Below are positions 13,308 to 18,511 of a stretch of DNA of 18,511 nucleotides, piece by piece. The number at the start of each line of letters is the position of its first letter. The stretch's first letter is position 1. Origin of the DNA: CAZTLE01 sp964614415 (lineage in GTDB: Bacteria; Bacteroidota; Bacteroidia; Flavobacteriales; Flavobacteriaceae); contig CAZTLE010000070.1 of assembly GCA_964614415.1 (NCBI GenBank), positions 1-18,511 on the forward strand, given 5' to 3'. The notes beneath the pieces are model-generated. The model did not search any database. It was not told where the DNA came from and saw nothing but the letters and a program-made list of their open reading frames with translations. The translations under genes were made by a program, and so were the position numbers.

Positions 13308-16300
13308 TTGTTGCTGCTTATCATTCTGCTCTCCATTCCGGCCGTTCAGACCTTTATAGCCAAAAAGGTGACCGATGATATAAATGAGACCTATGGGACC
13401 AATATCAATATCCACCGACTTGGGCTTAACTGGAAAGGGGAAGTAGATATACGGGAGATCTATATTGCCGACCACCACAACGACACGCTCATATTTGCCA
13501 AAAGTCTGCAAACCAACATTCTGAGTATTCCTAACCTCATAAAAGGAGACCTGGATTTTGGAAAAGTACGTTTTACGGATACCAAACTCTATATTAAAAC
13601 GTACGAGGGAGAAAAGGATGATAATATGTATGTGTTCACCCAAAAATTTGAGACCGGTGAACCACCGGAAGATCCTAAACCTTTTCACCTGGCGGCGGGA
13701 TCGGTGTCTCTTAGCAATACTCGGGTGCGACTCATTGATGAAAACAATGAAAATCCGGAGGTATTCGATTTTTCCAATCTAAACCTAAGCGCATCCGATT
13801 TTCTGATTGAAGGCCCTGTTATAACAGCAGGGGTCAATGCACTGTCGTTCGATTCGACCGACGGGTATTCGGTTACCGATATGAGCGCGCAATTCTCGTA
13901 TACGGAGGAAGCACTTACCCTGAATTCGCTTGACCTACACACCTTGGGGTCCAATATAAAAGGTGACATCTCATTGGGTTATGGAGAAGAAGGTATGTCC
14001 GATTTTGAGAATAATGTGGTCATCACGGCCAAATTCGAGGATACCCGAATCGCTACCGATGACCTCAACTCCTTCTATGATGAATTTGGACCGGGCAGGA
14101 CCATAACACTCAATGGGGACCTCACAGGTGTTTTAAATGACTTTGAATTCAAGAATGGTATTATATCCTCGGGTAATTCAATTTTTCGGGGAAACTTCTC
14201 GTTCAAGAACCTACTCAAAGGGGATAACACCCATATTATAACGGCGAGAAACCACCGTATCCGTTCCAGTTTTGCCGATTTAGGACGGCTTATGCCCAGA
14301 GTATTGGGCGGAGTACTCCCGGGAGAGGTAAATCGATTGGGAAATATTCAATTCAACGGAACAACCCGACTTACGAATTCGGAACTGGTCACCGATGGAG
14401 TCCTTATCACCGATGCCGGATATGCCGAGATCAATGCAGATCTGGGCAATATCAACAATTTCGAGAATGCGTTCTACAGCGGAAGTCTGAAACTGGATGC
14501 CTTTAATCTGGGAACCCTGGTTGGTAGTGAATCACTGGGCAACGTGTCGGCCGACCTTGCGTTCGACGGGCGGGGATTTACTCAGGAAACAGTTGATACT
14601 AAGATCTCCGGGACAATTCCTTCGCTTCACTTCGAAGGGTACGACTACAGAAATATAACAGTGACGGGAAATCTCAAAAATCCGTTGTTCAATGGTAATC
14701 TGAGCATTGATGACCCCAACCTGGAAATGAACTTCAAAGGCCTTGTTGATGTCTCCAAGGAGTTTAATCAGTACGATTTCGAAGCAGATGTCGAATACGC
14801 CGAGCTCAACCGACTTAACATCATCAAGCGTGATAGTATCTCCATTTTTGCCGGTAAGATTGAAATGGATATGGATGGAACCACAGTGGACAATGCTGTT
14901 GGAACGATCATGTTTAGAGAGTCGTTCTATCAAAATGAGCGGGATGACTTTTACTTTGACGATTTCACAATTACCTCCTCGTTTGAAGAAGATGAACATG
15001 TCATCGGTATTCAATCGCCGGATATCGTTTCCGGATCAATCCGGGGTAAATACCTTATCGAAGACCTGCCCAACCTTTTCAGAAATGGAGTGGGAAGCAT
15101 TTACGCTAATTACATACCCAATGAGGTAACCAACAATCAATACGTCAACTACGAATTCAATGTTTACAACAAGTTAATTGAGGTATTCGTGCCCCAACTG
15201 AAGCTGGGAGAGAATACCCGCGTTCGGGGTTCGGTATCTTCAGATGAATCCAAATTTAAGCTGGATTTTCGCTCGCCGGAGATAGTCCTGTTCGACAACT
15301 ACCTCGGGAAGGTCAACGTACAGGTGGACAATGACAACCCGCTTTACAATACATACGTTTCGGTGGATTCCGTATATAGCGGTTTCTACAATGTGGTGGA
15401 TGTAAATCTCATCAATAAAACGCTTAACGATACCCTGTACATCCGATCTGAATTCAAGGGAGGCTCGAAGCAGGAAGACCTCTTTGACCTGTCTCTTTAC
15501 CATACCATTAATCCTGAGGGGAAATCGGTCGTAGGCGTAAAGCGATCCAGTATCACCTACAAGGACAATGTTTGGCAGGTGAACAAGAACAACAACCGTC
15601 TCAACAAGGTCGTCTTTGACGATAATTTTACCAATGTGCGTATTGACTCCCTGGTCTTTAGCCATGAAAATGAGCTTATACAGATGGCCGGAAGCATTCG
15701 GGATACCTCGTATAAAGACATAAAAGTGCGCTTCAAGGATGTGAATGTGGGCAATATTAGTCCGGATGTGGAAGATCTTGACCTCAGGGGAAATGTGAAT
15801 GGAAACCTCCATTTCCTCCAGCAGAATGGAGCATATTACCCCACCTCGTCGGTAACTATTGATGATGTTTACATTAATGATGTGGAATTCGGAAATCTGG
15901 ACCTGCAGGTGAACGGTAATGAAGACCTTTCGGCCTATAACGTGGATATGAAGTTGGTGAATGACAGGGTGACGTCTCTGAGTGCTGTCGGCGAAATTGA
16001 TGTTTCGACGGATAATCCTCAGATAGATATGGACGTAGATCTAAGCGATTTCGATTTACGGGCCTTCAGCCCCTTCGGCGGGGATGTCATTACCGATATT
16101 CGCGGCCTTGCCTCGGGGAATGTTCTCATTACAGGGAATTATAAAGAACCGCAAACAAACGGTATGATCTGGCTTAACGGCAGCGGCCTACGCGTGCCTT
16201 ATCTCAATACAGACTTTGATCTGGCCGACAATTCCACCATCTTCGTATATCCCGACCGACTGTCCCTGCGACAAACACAGATCACCGATACCAAATACAG

Positions 16301-17690
16301 CACCAAAGGAAGGATTAAAGGACAGGCGACACATTCTAACTTTGGAGATTGGACACTGGACTTCAATATAGATACCAACAGGATGCTGGTGTTGGACACA
16401 CCTCCGGATGATGATGCACTGTACTACGGAACGGCCTTCATTAGCGGGGAAGCCAATATCGCCGGTCCCGTTGACGAGCTGGTCATCGATGTCGTTGCCA
16501 CAACAGAGGAGGGAACCACCTTTAAGATCCCGCTTAGCGATGCTGAATCCATAGGCGATGACTCATTTATCCGGTTTATCTCACCAGAAGAAAAACGTGC
16601 GCGAATTACGGGTGAACAATTTGTACCTGAAGAGATCAAAGGACTTTCACTTAATTTCGAACTCGATATTAATAGCAATGCCGAAGTTGAAGTGGTTGTA
16701 GACCAGGTGAACAACTCCACATTGAAAGGAAAAGGAGCCGGAATCCTCCTTATCGAGATCAACACGCTCGGAAAGTTCAATATGTGGGGTGACTTCCTGA
16801 TCATTGAAGGAGAATACGATTTCCGCTATGGAGGTGTCATCCAAAAGACGATTACTGTGGAACCCGGTGGAAGTATTACCTGGCACGGCGACCCGACAGG
16901 CGCGTTGTTGAACCTGAGTGCGAAATACAGAACTCAGGCCAACCCCTCTGTACTGCTTGATAACCCTACCATTAATCGCGGTGTGGATGTGGATGTTCTG
17001 ATCGATATTTCGGAGGAGATCGCACAACCGAAGCTGGATTTCCGAATTGAGTTCCCGAATGTGGGTTCCAACGTGCGTTCGGAGCTGGAATACAAACTTC
17101 AGGACGACTCCCAACGGGAGAAACAGGCATTGTTCCTTATCTCCACAGGCTCCTTTGTAAGTGATGCTGCGGCGGGTCAGAATGCATTTGCGGGAACACT
17201 TGCCGAACGAATTAATTCCCTGGTAGCCGATCTTTTCTCTCGGGGAGACTCCAAGTTTAAGGCGGTTCCGTACTTCATTCCCGGAAGGAATAGCGTTGCC
17301 GAGCAAACATCCACGGAAATTGGAGTGCAACTTACCACCCAGATCAGTGAGCGTATCCTTATCAACGGTCGTGTAGGTGTACCTGTTGGGGGTGTGAATG
17401 AATCCACTGTGGCAGGGGACATTGAGGTGCAGTGGCTGGTAAACGAAGACGGAAGCCTACGGATCAACTTCTTCAACCGTCAGGCGGACGTGCAATTCAT
17501 TGGTGAGGATCAGATCTTCGAACAGGGAGCCGGGGTCTCCTATGCCGTTGACTTCGATACCGTGCGTGAACTTATCTACAAGCTATTCAATCGAACTATT
17601 GAAACAGAAACAGAATTGGAAGTCCCGGTGGAAGATGACAATACATTTCCCGAGGACCCTAATGGTGATGGTAACCGCGAAGACGACTGA
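13308..17690 (+). CDS. tamB: TamB-like translocation and assembly module protein (DUF490 C-terminal domain)
   Basis: A 1,460-residue AsmA/TamB-family protein, thought to span the periplasm as a long beta-groove and to help lipid or outer-membrane protein transport. It has an N-terminal membrane anchor, a very long repetitive beta-strand region (about 40-950), and a typical TamB C-terminal domain from about residue 960, with DNSTIFVYPDRLSLRQTQI, KGAGILLIEINTLGKFNMWG, GEYDFRYGGVIQKTI and EPGGSITWHGDPTGA as landmarks, ending in an acidic Asp/Glu-rich tail. The position given is the first canonical start codon (TTG), but it would remove the basic residues before the anchor. The frame is open back to a stop at 13245, and that stretch encodes KKLRKILIRTFVAIVALL, a normal TamB N-terminus, without ATG, GTG or TTG; an ATC at 13254 sits at the expected position. 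Divergent from tsaD. Confidence 0.9.
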   Translation: MLLLIILLSIPAVQTFIAKKVTDDINETYGTNINIHRLGLNWKGEVDIREIYIADHHNDTLIFAKSLQTNILSIPNLIKGDLDFGKVRFTDTKLYIKTYEGEKDDNMYVFTQKFETGEPPEDPKPFHLAAGSVSLSNTRVRLIDENNENPEVFDFSNLNLSASDFLIEGPVITAGVNALSFDSTDGYSVTDMSAQFSYTEEALTLNSLDLHTLGSNIKGDISLGYGEEGMSDFENNVVITAKFEDTRIATDDLNSFYDEFGPGRTITLNGDLTGVLNDFEFKNGIISSGNSIFRGNFSFKNLLKGDNTHIITARNHRIRSSFADLGRLMPRVLGGVLPGEVNRLGNIQFNGTTRLTNSELVTDGVLITDAGYAEINADLGNINNFENAFYSGSLKLDAFNLGTLVGSESLGNVSADLAFDGRGFTQETVDTKISGTIPSLHFEGYDYRNITVTGNLKNPLFNGNLSIDDPNLEMNFKGLVDVSKEFNQYDFEADVEYAELNRLNIIKRDSISIFAGKIEMDMDGTTVDNAVGTIMFRESFYQNERDDFYFDDFTITSSFEEDEHVIGIQSPDIVSGSIRGKYLIEDLPNLFRNGVGSIYANYIPNEVTNNQYVNYEFNVYNKLIEVFVPQLKLGENTRVRGSVSSDESKFKLDFRSPEIVLFDNYLGKVNVQVDNDNPLYNTYVSVDSVYSGFYNVVDVNLINKTLNDTLYIRSEFKGGSKQEDLFDLSLYHTINPEGKSVVGVKRSSITYKDNVWQVNKNNNRLNKVVFDDNFTNVRIDSLVFSHENELIQMAGSIRDTSYKDIKVRFKDVNVGNISPDVEDLDLRGNVNGNLHFLQQNGAYYPTSSVTIDDVYINDVEFGNLDLQVNGNEDLSAYNVDMKLVNDRVTSLSAVGEIDVSTDNPQIDMDVDLSDFDLRAFSPFGGDVITDIRGLASGNVLITGNYKEPQTNGMIWLNGSGLRVPYLNTDFDLADNSTIFVYPDRLSLRQTQITDTKYSTKGRIKGQATHSNFGDWTLDFNIDTNRMLVLDTPPDDDALYYGTAFISGEANIAGPVDELVIDVVATTEEGTTFKIPLSDAESIGDDSFIRFISPEEKRARITGEQFVPEEIKGLSLNFELDINSNAEVEVVVDQVNNSTLKGKGAGILLIEINTLGKFNMWGDFLIIEGEYDFRYGGVIQKTITVEPGGSITWHGDPTGALLNLSAKYRTQANPSVLLDNPTINRGVDVDVLIDISEEIAQPKLDFRIEFPNVGSNVRSELEYKLQDDSQREKQALFLISTGSFVSDAAAGQNAFAGTLAERINSLVADLFSRGDSKFKAVPYFIPGRNSVAEQTSTEIGVQLTTQISERILINGRVGVPVGGVNESTVAGDIEVQWLVNEDGSLRINFFNRQADVQFIGEDQIFEQGAGVSYAVDFDTVRELIYKLFNRTIETETELEVPVEDDNTFPEDPNGDGNREDD

Positions 17691-18146
17691 GGTTAGTGGT
17701 TAGTAGTGAGTATTGAGTAGTGAGATGTGAGATGTGAGACTGGAATCATGAACCAGGAATCAGGACTGCTCAAAATAAGCGCATAAACAAATAAACGAAT
17801 CCACAATTACAAGACGCTAGTTTCAGCATTGAGTGTTCAGTGTTCAGTATTGAGTAGTGAGACTGGAATCAGGAATCACGACTGCTCAAAATAAGCGTAT
17901 AAACAAATAAACGAATCCACAATTACAAGACGCTAGTTTCAGCATTGAGTGTTCAGTGTTCAGTATTGAGTAGTGAGACTGGAGTGATGAATCATGAATC
18001 ATGAACCAGGAATCAGGACGGTTTGTTATTCAGGATATAAACAGATCAACAAATAAACGAATCAACAAATAACCCAATAACCTAACAACCCATCACCAAA
18101 TCCTCAAATCAGCACATCCCCAAATCACCAAATCCTCAAATCAACC
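17691..18146. repeat. Convergent intergenic region filled with low-complexity direct repeats
   Basis: 456 bp without a gene between the tamB stop and the ridA stop. The left end is built from short TAGTGAG/ATGTGAG/TTCAGTG words, followed by the 116-bp tandem repeat described separately, then by AAATCAACAAATAAACG-type and CAAATCCTCAAATC words. Strand composition is extreme and opposite at the two ends: 17691-17740 has 20 G to 1 C, and 18061-18150 has 34 C to 1 G. No hairpin terminator was found in it. Such repeats occur between genes in other Flavobacteriaceae as far as I recall; no function is established. Confidence 0.85.
17765..17996. repeat. Tandem duplication of a 116-bp unit (two copies)
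   Basis: Copy A is 17765-17880 and copy B 17881-17996, both beginning ACTGCTCAAAATAAGCG. They differ at about five of 116 positions, four of them in the last 13 bp. The pair is bracketed by an identical 23-bp direct repeat at 17744-17766 and 17997-18019 that contains ATGAACCAGGAATCAGG. A further decayed copy of the inner AACAAATAAACGAATC word is at about 18048-18063. Confidence 0.9.
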
Positions 18147-18511
18147 TCATCCCACGGCAACGATCATCGAGATCTCAACATTCACATACTTCGGGAGATT
18201 GGCCACTTCAACGGTTTCCCGGGCGGGAGCAGTAGCATCATCGAAATAGGCGCCATACACCTCGTTCACGGCAGCAAAATTGTTCATATCCGATAAAAAA
18301 ATGGACGTTTTGATCACCCGGTCGAAGGATGTATTCGCAGCTTCCAACACCGCTTCCAGATTTTTCATGACCTGAGTGGTTTCGGCTTTTACGCTATCAA
18401 GCACCAACTCTCCGGTGGTGGGATCGATCGCTACCTGTCCCGAGGTGTAAAGAAGATCGCCGTATTGAACAGCCTGACTGTACGGGCCAATAGGAGCAGG
18501 GGCATTGGGAG
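18147..18511 (-). CDS. ridA: RidA family (YjgF/YER057c/UK114) enamine/imine deaminase, 5' end outside the window
   Basis: The frame continues to the right edge of the window and lacks only its first handful of codons: the readable protein begins PNAPAPIGPYSQAVQYGD and ends ISMIVAVG, about 121 residues of the usual ~126. RidA hydrolyses reactive enamine/imine intermediates such as 2-aminoacrylate made by PLP enzymes, and forms a cytosolic trimer. The substrate-binding residues are present: Tyr in IGPYSQA and the conserved Arg in APARETVEVANLP. A TTG at 18407 is an internal codon and not the start. Convergent with tamB across the repeat region. Confidence 0.95.
   Translation of the reverse strand, partial: PNAPAPIGPYSQAVQYGDLLYTSGQVAIDPTTGELVLDSVKAETTQVMKNLEAVLEAANTSFDRVIKTSIFLSDMNNFAAVNEVYGAYFDDATAPARETVEVANLPKYVNVEISMIVAVG

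Noticed and set aside
15240..15812. Long minus-strand open frame (190 codons) inside tamB
   Set aside because: It is a shadow frame antisense to clear TamB coding sequence and has no recognisable domain.
17691..18146. CRISPR array or riboswitch-like structure in the repeat region
   Set aside because: Repeats are of unequal length with no unique spacers of constant size, no cas genes are near, and the words are low-complexity and degenerate.

Overview
The window looks like chromosomal DNA of a marine-type member of the Flavobacteriaceae (Bacteroidota). The reasons are TANNTTTG-type -7 boxes instead of clear Shine-Dalgarno sites, a flavobacterial-style TamB of about 1,460 residues, a DUF4159 protein, membrane-bound AraC regulators with an N-terminal bundle of transmembrane helices, and intergenic low-complexity direct repeats. 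No phage, insertion sequence, CRISPR array, rRNA or tRNA gene was seen. Genus cannot be fixed from the sequence alone.

Region 1 (1-5281): a possible lipoprotein serine hydrolase of the beta-lactamase/6-aminohexanoate-dimer hydrolase type lies downstream of a 7-TM AraC-family regulator, both on the minus strand. Divergent from the regulator is a membrane-anchored S33-type alpha/beta hydrolase with a C-terminal TPR tail, followed by a protein-L-isoaspartate methyltransferase that carries an apparent export signal.

Region 2 (5282-6751): a compact unit of an ArsR-type repressor, a 44-residue Cys-rich small protein and an aspartate/glutamate racemase-like enzyme. Two inverted repeats of identical geometry (7-bp arms, 6-bp spacer) lie just upstream of arsR and just upstream of the small gene, which is strong sequence evidence for an autoregulated mini-regulon. 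The unit ends at a perfect 12-bp stem that is U/A-flanked on both sides. A 32-residue ORF on the other strand ends 26 nt from the same stem.

Region 3 (6752-13233): minus-strand housekeeping genes, trmH-like methyltransferase, DUF4159, rsmE, an M23 peptidase and tsaD (transcribed tsaD to M23 to rsmE, and DUF4159 to trmH). A plus-strand pair, a DUF1223 thioredoxin-like protein and a second 7-TM AraC regulator, sits between the two blocks. The second AraC gene is interrupted by a run of 20 N; it reads as one gene if the true gap length is a multiple of three.

Region 4 (13234-18511): tamB, divergent from tsaD and with no ATG/GTG start in front of its membrane anchor, then a 456-bp convergent intergenic region made of direct repeats with opposite strand composition at its two ends, then ridA running off the right edge.

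Most genes are ordinary. The least ordinary parts are the arsR/small-protein/racemase unit with its twin operators, the two tiny ORFs, the tamB/tsaD start region and the repeat-filled convergent region.
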